DNA of 64,000 nt from Chelatococcus sp. (GTDB lineage Bacteria > Pseudomonadota > Alphaproteobacteria > Rhizobiales > Beijerinckiaceae), in the NCBI GenBank assembly GCA_003248805.1, contig QFQY01000009.1, forward strand, positions 36,159 to 100,158. The letters run 5' to 3'. Below are positions 24,643 through 33,470 of the stretch, in pieces. A program made the translations under genes and the position numbers. The stretch's first letter is position 1; each line of letters starts with the position of its first letter. The notes below the pieces were generated by a model, which did not search any database, was not told where the DNA came from, and saw only the letters and a list, made by a program, of their open reading frames with translations.

Positions 24643-24772
24643 CACCCCCGGAAGCCTCTCCGCCAACCCCTCGCGCTGCGCCGACCGGCTCAATCACTGA
24701 GACGGAATGAACATTGCATCATCTGGTGAGGTTGGCGATAAAATTCCAGGGCTTGAGCGTCATGCTCTCAGG

Positions 24773-26062
24773 TCATGGCTTCACGGGTTCGACGCCGCAC
24801 CATTCCGCGATGAACAACGCCATCGCCCCCGTGATCCGCTTGACCGAGGCGAGGCTCACGCGCTCGTCATAGGCGTGGATGCGTTCGCCCGTCGGCCCGT
24901 AGCAGAGCGTCGGGATCTTGTCGTAGAGCGCATGCACGCGGGCATCGAGATAGGCTGCGGTCATGAAGCTCCTCAGCGGCGAGCCGATGGCCGCCTCGTG
25001 GGCGCGGCCGAGCACGGCCTCGGCCTCGCTGCCGGGCTCCAGCACGTAGCCTTCCGCCCAGAAGCCGTTGAAGGTCACCTTCGGCGGGTTGTTGGCGAGG
25101 AAGGCGTCCGCGCGGGATGCGCCGCGAATGCAGTCCTCGACGCGCCGCGCCACCTCCTGCGCGGTCATGCCCGGATACAGGCCGATGCGACAGTCGACCT
25201 TGCACCAGCACGGCACGGAGGAGGCCCAGTCGCCGCCCTCGATCTTGCCGATGTTCAGGTTGATCGGATGCGGATCGTCCTCGAAATGCTCGCGCCCGGC
25301 TTTCTCGACGTTCAGCTCCTCTTCGAGTTTGCGCAGCGCGGCGACGACGCGATAGGCGGCGTCGATCGCGTTGGCGCCGATGCCCATCTCGCGGACATGC
25401 GCCGGCACGCCACGGACCTCGAACTGGAACCAGAGGACGCCGATATTCGCCCGCGCCAGCATCTCGTGCTCCGGCTCCGGAATCAGGGCCGCGTCGGCGC
25501 GGTACCCGCGCAGATGCGTCATCAGCGCGCCGTTTCCGGTCGATTCCTCCTCGACGACGGATTCGAGATAGACCGTCGCCGCCGGCTGCAAGCCGATGCG
25601 CTTCAGCGCGTCGAGCGCATAGAAGTTGGCGCCCTGGCCGGCCTTCATGTCGGCGCTGCCGCGGCCATACATCCAGTCGCCCTCGATCACGGGGTCGAAG
25701 GGCGCATGTGTCCACTGGTCGTGCGGCCCGGTCGGCACCACGTCCATATGGGCCTGCAGGATCAGCGAACGGCCGGTCTCCGTCCGGGGGTGGTGGATGC
25801 CGACGAGGATCGGCGCGTCCGAATGCGTGTCGGAGAAGGGGGCTCCGCCGGGATGGGCCGCGATCGCCGCCTCGTCCATCTTGAAGCGGTCGACGGTGAA
25901 GCCGCGCTCCTTCAGCGCACGAAACACGAAGTCCTGGCAGGCATGCTCCTCGCCGCGCACGGAGGGAAAGCGCACCAGTTCCTGCGTGAACGCGACTTGC
26001 TCGGCGAAGCCGGTTTCGACGGAGGCGAGGATCTTGTCGCGAAGGGCGGGGTCGAGAGGCAT
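24773..26062 (-). CDS. M20-family deacylase/peptidase, ArgE/DapE-like
   Basis: A 429-residue zinc hydrolase of the M20 family (ArgE, DapE, carboxypeptidase G2 group). The di-zinc site is readable: His105 and Asp107 in LILQAHMDVVPTG, Asp138 in YGRGSADMKAG, the catalytic Glu in SVVEEESTGNG, and the later Glu/His positions. It removes an acyl group or a peptide residue from its substrate in the cytoplasm. It is 142 bases downstream of the peptide ABC ATPase gene on the same strand, separated by a dispersed repeat, so it probably processes what that transporter brings in. The exact substrate is unknown. Confidence 0.9.
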   Translation of the reverse strand: MPLDPALRDKILASVETGFAEQVAFTQELVRFPSVRGEEHACQDFVFRALKERGFTVDRFKMDEAAIAAHPGGAPFSDTHSDAPILVGIHHPRTETGRSLILQAHMDVVPTGPHDQWTHAPFDPVIEGDWMYGRGSADMKAGQGANFYALDALKRIGLQPAATVYLESVVEEESTGNGALMTHLRGYRADAALIPEPEHEMLARANIGVLWFQFEVRGVPAHVREMGIGANAIDAAYRVVAALRKLEEELNVEKAGREHFEDDPHPINLNIGKIEGGDWASSVPCWCKVDCRIGLYPGMTAQEVARRVEDCIRGASRADAFLANNPPKVTFNGFWAEGYVLEPGSEAEAVLGRAHEAAIGSPLRSFMTAAYLDARVHALYDKIPTLCYGPTGERIHAYDERVSLASVKRITGAMALFIAEWCGVEPVKP

Positions 26063-26106
26063 GGTGGTCTCCTTCGGTCGGGAATTCAGTCGGCAGTTCG
26101 GATTGC

Positions 26107-26200
26107 CGTCATGGTCGGGCTTGACCCGACCATCTCGGAAACCAGAGTTCTCCCGTCATGAGATGCTCGGGTCTGCGCTGCGCTTCGCCCGAGCATGACG
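26107..26200. repeat. Dispersed repeat, family C, copy 2
   Basis: The segment begins CGTCATGGTCGGGCTTGACC and ends GCCCGAGCATGACG, the same layout as 20361-20460. It lies between the ABC ATPase stop codon and the M20 deacylase gene, so it would be transcribed inside the operon. Confidence 0.75.
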
Positions 26201-26204
26201 GCCA

Positions 26205-27824
26205 TCAGGTCCCGAACCGCCCGCCGCCGGGAACGGCCGCGAGCAGCTGCCGCGTATAGTCATGCCCCGGCGCCGCGAAGATCGCAGCCGTCGGCCCGCT
26301 CTCGACGATCCGCCCACGCTGCATCACCGCGATCCGGTCGCAGATCTGCGCCGCGACCCGCAGGTCGTGCGTCACGAACAGGATCGCGAGCCCGAGCCGG
26401 TCCTGGATGTCCTTGATCAGCCTGAGGATCTGCGCCTGCACCGAGACGTCGAGCGCCGAGACCGCCTCGTCGGCCACGAGCACGTCGGGTTCGAGGGCCA
26501 GCGCCCGTGCGATGCCGACGCGCTGCCTCTGGCCGCCGGAGAATTCATGCGGATAGCGGTCGATCGCATTGGCCGAGAGGCCGACGAGCTCGAGCAGTTC
26601 GCGGGCCTTGCCGAGCGCGTCCCGGCGCGGCGTGCCATGTGCCACCGGCCCGTCGGAAATGATGCGGCCGATGGTCTGGCGCGGGTTGAGCGATGCGAAC
26701 GGGTCCTGGAAAACCATCTGGATGCGGTCGCGATGCTGCCGCAGCGCCTTGGTGCCGAGATCGGACAGGACGAGGTCGCCGAGCGCGATCCGGCCGCGAT
26801 CCGGCTCGATCAGCCGCAGGCAGCAGCGTCCGACCGTCGATTTTCCCGAGCCGGACTCGCCGACGAGCCCGAGCGTCTCGCCCTTCGCCAGCGAGAAGGA
26901 GATGTCGGCGGCTGCCGTCACCTCCCGCGCGGGGCCGAAGAGCGTCCGCTTGCGATAGGTCTTGCCCAGCCCCTCGACGCTCAGCACCGCCGGTCCCTCC
27001 GGCAGCGCCGGCCGCTCGGGCGGCGTCAGCGAGGGCACGGCGGCGAGCAGCTTGCGCGTATAGGGGTGGCTCGGCGCGCCCAGCACCTGGTCGGCCGGCC
27101 CCTCCTCGACCAGCACGCCCTTTTCCAGCACGGCGATGCGGTCGGCGATCTCGGCCACCACCCCCATGTCGTGCGTGATGAAGAGCACGGCCGTGCCGTG
27201 CCTGTGGCGCAGATTGTCGATCAGCTTGAGGATCTGCGCCTGGGTGGTGACGTCCAGCGCGGTGGTCGGCTCGTCGGCGATCAGCAGCTTGGGTTCGAGC
27301 GCGAGCGCCATGGCGATCATCACGCGCTGGCGCTGGCCGCCGGAGAGCTCGTGCGGATAGGCCTTGGCCAGCCGGGGCGGATCGGGCAGGCCGACCTCGG
27401 TCAGGAGGTCGACCGCGCGCTGGTAGCGCTCGGCCTTGCCGAAGAGTCCATGGGCCTCGAAGGTCTCGACGATCTGGTCGGCCACCCGCATGACCGGGTT
27501 GAGCGAGGTCATCGGCTCCTGGAAGATCATGCCGGCCTCGCGGCCGCGCACCTCCTGCATCGCCGCCTCGTCGAGCGCGAGCAGGTCGCGCCCCGCCAAT
27601 CGGATCGCGCCCGCGACCGGCTTCACCGCCTTGGGCAGCAGGCCCATCACCGAATGCGCGATCATCGACTTGCCCGAGCCGGATTCGCCGACGACGCAGA
27701 GCGTCTCGCCCGGAGCGATCGACAGCGTCACGTTCTCGACCGCGTGCGGCCGGTCGGCCAGCGCCGGCAGCGCCAGCGTCAGGCCCTCGATGGAGAGCGC
27801 GGGCAAGGTCACTTGCGTGGTCAT
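26205..27824 (-). CDS. Peptide-type ABC transporter, fused double ATP-binding protein (DppDF-like)
   Basis: A 539-residue tandem ATPase. Half one has Walker A GESGSGKS (46-53), MIFQEPMTSLNP, LSGGQRQRVMIAMAL and LLIADEPTTALDV. Half two has GESGSGKST, MVFQDPFASLNP, FSGGQRQRVGIARAL and VLVADEAVSALDV. Note that the second Walker B reads ADEA rather than ADEP; the catalytic Glu is kept. It is like the ATPase at 12634-14271 in layout but clearly diverged, so the two transporters are paralogues. The start ATG 27824 overlaps the upstream permease stop by 4 bases. Confidence 0.94.
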   Translation of the reverse strand: MTTQVTLPALSIEGLTLALPALADRPHAVENVTLSIAPGETLCVVGESGSGKSMIAHSVMGLLPKAVKPVAGAIRLAGRDLLALDEAAMQEVRGREAGMIFQEPMTSLNPVMRVADQIVETFEAHGLFGKAERYQRAVDLLTEVGLPDPPRLAKAYPHELSGGQRQRVMIAMALALEPKLLIADEPTTALDVTTQAQILKLIDNLRHRHGTAVLFITHDMGVVAEIADRIAVLEKGVLVEEGPADQVLGAPSHPYTRKLLAAVPSLTPPERPALPEGPAVLSVEGLGKTYRKRTLFGPAREVTAAADISFSLAKGETLGLVGESGSGKSTVGRCCLRLIEPDRGRIALGDLVLSDLGTKALRQHRDRIQMVFQDPFASLNPRQTIGRIISDGPVAHGTPRRDALGKARELLELVGLSANAIDRYPHEFSGGQRQRVGIARALALEPDVLVADEAVSALDVSVQAQILRLIKDIQDRLGLAILFVTHDLRVAAQICDRIAVMQRGRIVESGPTAAIFAAPGHDYTRQLLAAVPGGGRFGT

Positions 27825-28657
27825 TCGCGCCCCCTGGCCAGGCGCGGATTGAGCGCGTCGTTCAGCCCCTCGCCGGCGAGGTTGAGCGCCAGGACGGTCA
27901 GGAAGATCGCGAGCCCGGGGAAGAAGCTGATCCACCAGGCGTCGAGCAGGCGCGTGCGGCCCGCGCCGACCATGTAGCCCCAGCTCATCAGGTTCGGGTC
28001 GCCGAGGCCGAGGAAGGACAACGAGGATTCGAGCAGGATCGCCGAGCCGATCATCAGCGATCCCATCACGATGATCGGCGCGATGGTGTTGGGCAGCACC
28101 TGGCTGAAGATGATGCGCGGCGTCGATTGCCCGATGGTGACGGCGGCCTGGACATATTCGCGCGTCTTCAGGGAGAGCACCTCGCCGCGCACGAGCCGGG
28201 CCACGGGCGGCCAGCTCACCACCCCGATCGCGAGTACGATCGAGCCGAGCTGCGGCTGCAGGATCGCCACCAGCACGATCGCCAGCGCGAAGGAGGGAAT
28301 GGTCTGGAAGAACTCGGTGAAGCGCATCAGCGCGTCGTCGACGAACCCGCCGCCATAGCCGGCGATGGCCCCCAGCGGCACGCCGATCAGCAGCGCGACC
28401 AGCGTCGAGACGATGCCGATGGTGAGCGAGACACGCGCGCCATGGACCATGCCGGCGGCGATGTTGCGCCCCAGCGTATCGGTGCCGAGCGGGAACCTGT
28501 CCATCGTGAACGGCGCCTGGAAGGGCCGGAACACCGGCCGCCATGGCGATTGCGGGTAGAGCGTCGGCGCCAGCAGCGCGAAGGCCACCACCGCGAGCAG
28601 GATGACGAGGCCGAGAAGGGCGCCGCGATTGCGGGCGAAGCGCTTGATGAAGTTCAT
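27821..28657 (-). CDS. Peptide-type ABC transporter permease, DppC-like
   Basis: A 278-residue DppC-type permease. The first helix is LLGLVILLAVVAFALLAPTLY; DRFPLGTDTLGRNIAAGMVHGAR follows, and the ATPase-contact loop is YVQAAVTIGQSTPRIIFSQVLPNTIAPI. The C-terminal FLGLGDPNLMSWGYMVG and LNLAGEGLNDALNPRL are typical. It overlaps the ATPase gene by 4 bases. Its partner permease gene lies 121 bases upstream, and a palindromic repeat of family A fills that gap. Confidence 0.93.
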   Translation of the reverse strand: MNFIKRFARNRGALLGLVILLAVVAFALLAPTLYPQSPWRPVFRPFQAPFTMDRFPLGTDTLGRNIAAGMVHGARVSLTIGIVSTLVALLIGVPLGAIAGYGGGFVDDALMRFTEFFQTIPSFALAIVLVAILQPQLGSIVLAIGVVSWPPVARLVRGEVLSLKTREYVQAAVTIGQSTPRIIFSQVLPNTIAPIIVMGSLMIGSAILLESSLSFLGLGDPNLMSWGYMVGAGRTRLLDAWWISFFPGLAIFLTVLALNLAGEGLNDALNPRLARGRE

Positions 28658-28670
28658 CGGCAGTATCCCT

Positions 28671-28761
28671 CGTCACTGCGAGGAGGCGCAGCCGACGAAG
28701 CAATCCAGAGGCGGCTGCGCTCGACGTCCCCCTGGATTGCTTCGCTTCGCTCGCAATGACG
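28671..28761. repeat. Palindromic dispersed repeat, family A, copy 2 (diverged)
   Basis: The right half is the standard arm (GGATTGCTTCGCTTCGCTCG then CAATGACG). The left arm has drifted and carries a few extra bases (CACTGCGAGGAGGCGCAGC), so pairing is imperfect. It lies between the two permease genes of a peptide ABC operon, inside the transcript. Confidence 0.85.
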
Positions 28762-28778
28762 GCTGTAGAACGGCTTGA

Positions 28779-29756
28779 TCATGCGCCGGCCTCGATGCGC
28801 GGATCGGCGATCCGGTAGACCAGATCGGTGATGATGTTGAAGCCGACGACCATCGCCGAGGAGATGAAGAACACGCCGAGCAGCACCGAATAGTCGCGCT
28901 GCACCAGCGCGTCGAACATCAGCCGCCCGATGCCGGGCCAGGCGAAGACGGTTTCGGTCAGCACCGCGCCGCCGACGAGCTGGCCGGCCTGCAAGCCGGC
29001 GAGCGTCACCACCGGCAGGATGGCGTTGCGCGCGACATGCCGGCGCCAGACCCTGCGCGGCGAGACGCCCTTGGCCCGCGCCGTCTTGACGAAATCGGCG
29101 CCCGCCACCTCGAGCATGGAGGCGCGCATCATCCGGGCATAGAGCGCGGTGAAGAACAGGCCGAGCGTCAGGGCCGGCAGGATCAGGTGCTGGCCGATGT
29201 CGAGCGCGCGGGACAGGCCCGTGTAGTTCGCGCCGATGGTCTCGTAGCCGACATTCGGCACGAGCCCGAGCTTCAGCGAGAAGACGATCTGGCTCATCAG
29301 CGCCACCCAGAACAGCGGCGTGGCATAGAAGACGAGCGCCAGCCCCGTGATCAGGCTGTCGGACCATTTGCCGGCCCGGCGCGCGGCGAGCGCGCCCATC
29401 AGCGTGCCCAGCCCCAGCGAGATCACGAAGGCGGCGCCGGTCAGCAGCAGCGTCGCCGGCAGCCGGTCGAGCACCAGCGACAGCACCGGTTGCTGCTGGC
29501 GATAGCTGAAGCCGAGATCGAAGGTCAGGTAGCCCTTGAGATAGATCCAGAGCTGCGTGAGCAAGGGCTCGTTCAGCCCGAAACGCTCGCGCAGCTGCTG
29601 CTGCAGCACCTCGTCGGCCGCCCCGGCCTCGCCGGCCAGAACCTGCGCGGGATCGCCCGGCGCGGCCCGGATCAGGAAGAAGTTCAGCACGGCGATGGCG
29701 AGCAGCGTGACCACGCCCTTCGCCAGACGGCCGGTGAGGAAGGAGAGGAGATTCAT
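28779..29756 (-). CDS. Peptide-type ABC transporter permease, DppB-like
   Basis: A 325-residue DppB-type permease. The first helix VVTLLAIAVLNFFLIRAAPGDP ends with the family APGDP; YLTFDLGFSYRQQQPV follows, then the ATPase-contact loop FVKTARAKGVSPRRVWRRHVARNAILPV, and the C-terminal FAWPGIGRLMFDALVQRDYSVL and DLVYRIADPRIE. ATG 29756 gives the usual short N-terminus MNLLSFLTGRLAK; the frame is open upstream, but that part lies in a dispersed repeat. It is separated from the binding protein gene by 186 bases holding repeat family B. Confidence 0.92.
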   Translation of the reverse strand: MNLLSFLTGRLAKGVVTLLAIAVLNFFLIRAAPGDPAQVLAGEAGAADEVLQQQLRERFGLNEPLLTQLWIYLKGYLTFDLGFSYRQQQPVLSLVLDRLPATLLLTGAAFVISLGLGTLMGALAARRAGKWSDSLITGLALVFYATPLFWVALMSQIVFSLKLGLVPNVGYETIGANYTGLSRALDIGQHLILPALTLGLFFTALYARMMRASMLEVAGADFVKTARAKGVSPRRVWRRHVARNAILPVVTLAGLQAGQLVGGAVLTETVFAWPGIGRLMFDALVQRDYSVLLGVFFISSAMVVGFNIITDLVYRIADPRIEAGA

Positions 29757-29782
29757 GCGGTCTTGTCCGTTCGAGCGGCCTT

Positions 29783-29934
29783 CCTTCTCCCCTTGCGGGA
29801 GAAGGTGGCAGCGCGAAGCGCTGACGGATGAGGGGTCGCTGGTCGGTCGCAGAACAAGAGATCGCACCGGCAATTCAGGTGGCGCGACCCCTCATCCGGC
29901 GCTTCGCGCCACCTTCTCCCGCAAGGGGAGAAGG
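29783..29934. repeat. Long inverted repeat, family B
   Basis: The left arm starts CCTTCTCCCCTTGCGGGAG and reaches about 29838; the right arm from about 29884 to 29934 ends CGCAAGGGGAGAAGG. The arms are near-perfect reverse complements of roughly 50 bases with a 45-base centre. It sits between the solute-binding protein gene and the first permease gene of a peptide ABC operon and could form a stable RNA hairpin there. Confidence 0.85.
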
Positions 29935-29942
29935 GCAAGCTG

Positions 29943-31523
29943 TCACTCCTTCCAGGCGTCCTTGAAGCCGTCGTTCACGCCGATGGCGGTCGAGACGAGG
30001 TTCTTGACGTTGCAGCGATAGATGGTCGGGAAGTCCATCTCGAGCTGCCAGAGCACCGGCACCTCGTCGGCGAGGATCTTCTGCACCTTCGTGTAGAGCT
30101 CCTGGCGGGCGGCGTCCGTCGGGGCCACGGCGGCTTCGGCGAAGAGCTTGTCGACCTCGGGGTTCACATAGGCGCCCTGGTTGCCGAACGGGTTGCCCTT
30201 GACGATGTTGGTCGAGATGTAGTTGCGCGCGACGCCGGTCGCCGGGTCGCCGAGCTGGTAGAGATAGTTGAAGGTCAGGTCGAAGTCGCCGTTGCTGGCC
30301 TTCTGCGTCCAGCCGGGCACGTCGGTTGTCTCGATCGAGACGTTGATCCCGACATCGGTGAAGTTCTGCTTGATCGTCTCGGCCCAGCGGCTCCAGACCT
30401 CGCCATAGGGCAGCGCCAGGATCTTGAGCGGCTCGCCCTTGTAGCCGGAGGCCTTGACGAGCTCCTTCGCCTTGGCCGGGTCATAGGTGTATTTCGGCAC
30501 GTCGGCGGAATAGAACTTGGTCTTGGACGAGATCGGCCCGGTCGGGATCTTGCCGAGCCCGGCCCAGACCACGTCCTTCCCGAACTCGCGGTCGATCGCG
30601 TACATCATCGCCTGGCGGAACTGCTTGTTGGCGAGCGGCCCGCCCTTGGCGATGTTCGGGGTCACCCAGGCGTGGGGCGCGAACATTTCCCAGCCCTTGG
30701 TGGTGACGCAGGTGTTGGGCAGCTTGGAGAGGCGGGCGACATCGTACACGTCGACCGAGCCGCCGGTCAGCACGTCGACCTTGCCCGTCTCGTAGGCGAC
30801 CGCGCGCGCGGCGGCGTCCGGGATGATCTGCCAGTAGATCTCGTTCAGGTTGGGCTTGCCCTTCTGCCAGTACTCCTCGTTCTTCACGAGGTGGATATAG
30901 GAGCCCTTCTTCCATTCCTTGAGCTTGAACGGGCCGGTGCCGATCGGCGTGTTGTTGGCCGGGTTCGCGCGGTAATCGGTGCCGTCATAGATGTGCTTGG
31001 GGATCATCGGCGCGCCGGCGACCTCCTGCGAGAGGATCAGCGGGCCGAAGGGCTGCTTCAGCACGATCTTGACGGTGAGGTCGTCGACCTTCTCGATCTT
31101 GTCGACCTGGCCGTTGGCGATCGGGCGCCAGCGCGGGTGCACCTCGCGCAGGAACTTGTCGAGCGAGAAGACGACGTCGTCGGCCGTGAAGGGCTTGCCG
31201 TCGTGCCACTTCACGCCTTCCTGCAGCTTGAAGGTGTAGGTCTTGGCGTCGGGCGAGATCTCCCAGCTCTTGGCGAGCGAGGGCACCGGCTGGAGCTTCT
31301 CGTCATAGCGCAGCAGCGACTCGTAGATGTTGCCGGCGACCATGTTGGTGGGGCCGTTCTGGTTGAGGCCCTGCATCAGCATCGGCGGCTCGGGCTGCAC
31401 GACGATATGGACGGTCCCGCCCGGCTTGGGGGCCTGCGCCTGCGCGAGCGTGGGCAGGAGGACGAGCGCGGCGAGAGCCGTCGCCGCCGCCGTGGTCCGG
31501 CTGTTCATCCTGTACGTCATCAT
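29943..31523 (-). CDS. Peptide-type ABC transporter solute-binding protein
   Basis: A 526-residue periplasmic protein of the SBP_bac_5 family. A Sec signal peptide (hydrophobic TAAATALAALVLLPTLAQAQA) is followed by the family pattern GVKWHDGKPFTADDVVFSLDKFL, NNTPIGTGPFKLKEW and FRQAMMYAIDREF. The start has two adjacent ATG codons (31523 and 31520); GGGAGAGC just upstream favours the first. It is the first gene of the operon SBP, DppB, DppC, ATPase, M20 deacylase. The deacylase suggests an acylated amino acid or dipeptide as ligand, which is inference. Confidence 0.93.
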   Translation of the reverse strand: MMTYRMNSRTTAAATALAALVLLPTLAQAQAPKPGGTVHIVVQPEPPMLMQGLNQNGPTNMVAGNIYESLLRYDEKLQPVPSLAKSWEISPDAKTYTFKLQEGVKWHDGKPFTADDVVFSLDKFLREVHPRWRPIANGQVDKIEKVDDLTVKIVLKQPFGPLILSQEVAGAPMIPKHIYDGTDYRANPANNTPIGTGPFKLKEWKKGSYIHLVKNEEYWQKGKPNLNEIYWQIIPDAAARAVAYETGKVDVLTGGSVDVYDVARLSKLPNTCVTTKGWEMFAPHAWVTPNIAKGGPLANKQFRQAMMYAIDREFGKDVVWAGLGKIPTGPISSKTKFYSADVPKYTYDPAKAKELVKASGYKGEPLKILALPYGEVWSRWAETIKQNFTDVGINVSIETTDVPGWTQKASNGDFDLTFNYLYQLGDPATGVARNYISTNIVKGNPFGNQGAYVNPEVDKLFAEAAVAPTDAARQELYTKVQKILADEVPVLWQLEMDFPTIYRCNVKNLVSTAIGVNDGFKDAWKE

Positions 31524-31545
31524 GCTCTCCCACTGTCTCGACTGA

Positions 31546-31592
31546 CTTGGGCCGACAAACCTTGGCCCGACAAAACCTTGGCCCGACAAAAC
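31546..31592. repeat. Three 15-16-base tandem repeats
   Basis: Units CTTGGCCCGACAAAAC at 31561-31576 and 31577-31592 are identical; the first unit at 31546-31560 differs by one base change and one missing A. They lie 23 bases upstream of the solute-binding protein start, in the 285-base gap before the cytochrome c gene, which holds no gene. They could be regulator half-sites or a slipped-strand duplication. Confidence 0.85.
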
Positions 31593-31808
31593 CGGCGGCC
31601 CGCTTCGCAGGCAGCCGCGCTCCGGAGACAGGCCCGGAACGACGGATGCATGGCAGGCGTCTTTTCCCCTCTTGGCAAGTCCCGGGCCAGCGCCTCGCGA
31701 GCGGCAGGCCGGAATGCCGAAGCACCCTACGATAGCGCGCATGCGGGGCGCGTCTAATAGCTTGTGTCTATGCCAGGGATAGCCGGGCGACGATGGCGCG
31801 CCGCGCTC

Positions 31809-32204
31809 TCAGCGTTTGCGGCCGTCCGGACCGAACTGGCGCAGATAGGCCGCGAGGTCGCGGATCTGCTGCTCGCTCTTCAGCCCGGGAAAGAACATCC
31901 TCGTCTCGGGCACGCGGGTCCGGGGGGCCTGGACGAATTCGGCGAAGGTCGCCTCGTCCCAGACGATGCCGGAGGTCTTCATGGCGGGGGAGAAGTTGAA
32001 GCCCGGGGCGGAGCCGGCCGCCCGGCCGAACAGCCCGTTGAGCTCCGGGCCGACCAGGTTGCGCGCCCCTTCCCCGACCTGGTGGCAGGCGCGGCAACCC
32101 CGCCAGACCGCCTCGCCGGCGGCGGCGTCCTGCGCCGCGGCGGCAGACGCGGTCAGCAGCAGCGCGGCGAGAGGCGGCAGCAGCAGGCAGGCGGTTCGGC
32201 GCAT
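31809..32204 (-). CDS. Class I cytochrome c (c2/c550-like)
   Basis: A 131-residue periplasmic monohaem cytochrome c. A Sec signal peptide ends near AAAAQ (residue 25). The haem motif is Cys37-Arg-Ala-Cys40-His41 in WRGCRACHQVG, and the distal ligand is probably Met75 in FSPAMKTSGI; LVGPELNGLFGRAAG and the C-terminal IRDLAAYLRQF are typical of cytochrome c2-like carriers. It passes electrons in the periplasm. It stands 92 bases downstream of the alpha/beta hydrolase gene on the same strand; no obvious partner is encoded nearby. Confidence 0.93.
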   Translation of the reverse strand: MRRTACLLLPPLAALLLTASAAAAQDAAAGEAVWRGCRACHQVGEGARNLVGPELNGLFGRAAGSAPGFNFSPAMKTSGIVWDEATFAEFVQAPRTRVPETRMFFPGLKSEQQIRDLAAYLRQFGPDGRKR

Positions 32205-32296
32205 CGTTCTCAATCGGGATCCATCCGATGGGGAGGCCGTCCCCGCATAGGGCTTCGCGGCGCCGAAGCGAATGAGCCAGATCGCCGCGCCCGTCG

Positions 32297-33112
32297 CTAC
32301 TGCAGCGCGCCGACCCATTCCGCCACGGTCGCGGTGAAGATGTCCGGCCGCGACACGGGGAACAGATGCCCGCCGGTCTCCATGATCGCCTTGCGGCATC
32401 CGGGCAGGGCACTCGCCAGCGCCTCCTGATGAAAAGCGGGGACGACCATGTCGTCGCGGGCACCGAGGACGAGGACCGGCATCGGCAGCGCCGCGATATC
32501 GGCCGAGCCGTCGAAGGCCAGCATCGCGTCGATGCGCTCGTGCATCACCGACTTGGCGGCATCTGTGGTGGGGGCCGATTCCATGGCGGCCTCGTAGAAC
32601 CGCGAATTCGCCTCGATCCAGGCCGGCGGATAGGCGGACAGCACCGACAGGGTGGCGTACGCCTCGGGATCGAATGCGAGCACTTTCTGCCGCGCGGCGA
32701 ACAGGCGTTTCATGTAGAGGCTCGGCTTGAGCCAGGTCCCGCTCAGGATCAGCCCGTCGATCCGCTCCGGCACCTGTCTCGCCAGCGACTGCGCGATGCA
32801 TCCGCCGGCCGAATGGCCGAGCACCACGGCGCGGTCGACGCCGGCCGCATCGAGCACCGCGAGGCTGTCCCTCGCGAGCACGTCGATCGTGCAGTCCGCG
32901 CTGCCTCTCTCGCTGCCTGCGATGCCGCGCTGGTCGAAGCGCAGAACCCGGAAAGATCGCGCCAGGGTCGAGGCGATGTCGGTCCAGAACGCGGACGATC
33001 CGCTCAGCCCCGTAATGAGCAGGAGCGGCCTGCCGCGCCCCTGCTCGAAGCAGTCGAGCGTGGCTCCGTCGACAGTCCGGGCGGTGAAGCTGGAAATGGC
33101 CGGCGCCGTCAT
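32297..33112 (-). CDS. Alpha/beta hydrolase
   Basis: A 271-residue alpha/beta-hydrolase-fold enzyme. The nucleophile is Ser101 in VLGHSAGGCIAQ, the acid is probably the Asp in VLVLGARDDMVV, and the histidine is in METGGHLFPV. The oxyanion region is LLITGLSGSS. This is the layout of 3-oxoadipate enol-lactonase and related esterases, but residues that fix substrate are not recognisable. It has no signal peptide. It lies upstream of the cytochrome c gene on the same strand. Confidence 0.9.
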   Translation of the reverse strand: MTAPAISSFTARTVDGATLDCFEQGRGRPLLLITGLSGSSAFWTDIASTLARSFRVLRFDQRGIAGSERGSADCTIDVLARDSLAVLDAAGVDRAVVLGHSAGGCIAQSLARQVPERIDGLILSGTWLKPSLYMKRLFAARQKVLAFDPEAYATLSVLSAYPPAWIEANSRFYEAAMESAPTTDAAKSVMHERIDAMLAFDGSADIAALPMPVLVLGARDDMVVPAFHQEALASALPGCRKAIMETGGHLFPVSRPDIFTATVAEWVGALQ

Positions 33113-33470
33113 GGCAGCACCGGAGCCGCGCAGTGTCGGGAAGGGTTGCGCTTGCGCGAGGTCGTCATCATCGGTCTCCCATCCTCCCGTCGCGTGGCGC
33201 CGCGACTGTCTTGTTGCGGATCACGCGGTCTCGTCGCGTGTCGCTTCGGGAAAGGATGGCGCAGACCGTGCCGGCTCGCCATGGGGGCGATGCGGGGGCG
33301 GCCTGCGTCTGGCGCAGCCCATTCCGATCATGGCGGGAGAGTCATGCGCGTGACTCATGCGCAGGGGGGTCTCATCGGGTATTCCCGCGATGGTTGCACG
33401 GCCGCCGTAACCACCGCGGCGCGCTCCGCGCGGCGATGGTCCGCCGGAGCGCGGGTCGATGGCGTCCGCC
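33113..33470. other. Intergenic region, no gene seen
   Basis: This 358-base stretch lies between the alpha/beta hydrolase start and the OsmC stop, both on the minus strand. Short frames here have no family look. It contains a small near-palindrome GTCATGCGCGTGACTCATGC around 33341-33360. The promoter of the hydrolase gene should be inside it, but I could not identify clear boxes. Confidence 0.6.

Noticed and set aside
31546..31592. Possible CRISPR array
   Set aside because: Three directly adjoining 15-16-base units without spacers and no cas genes; a simple tandem repeat.
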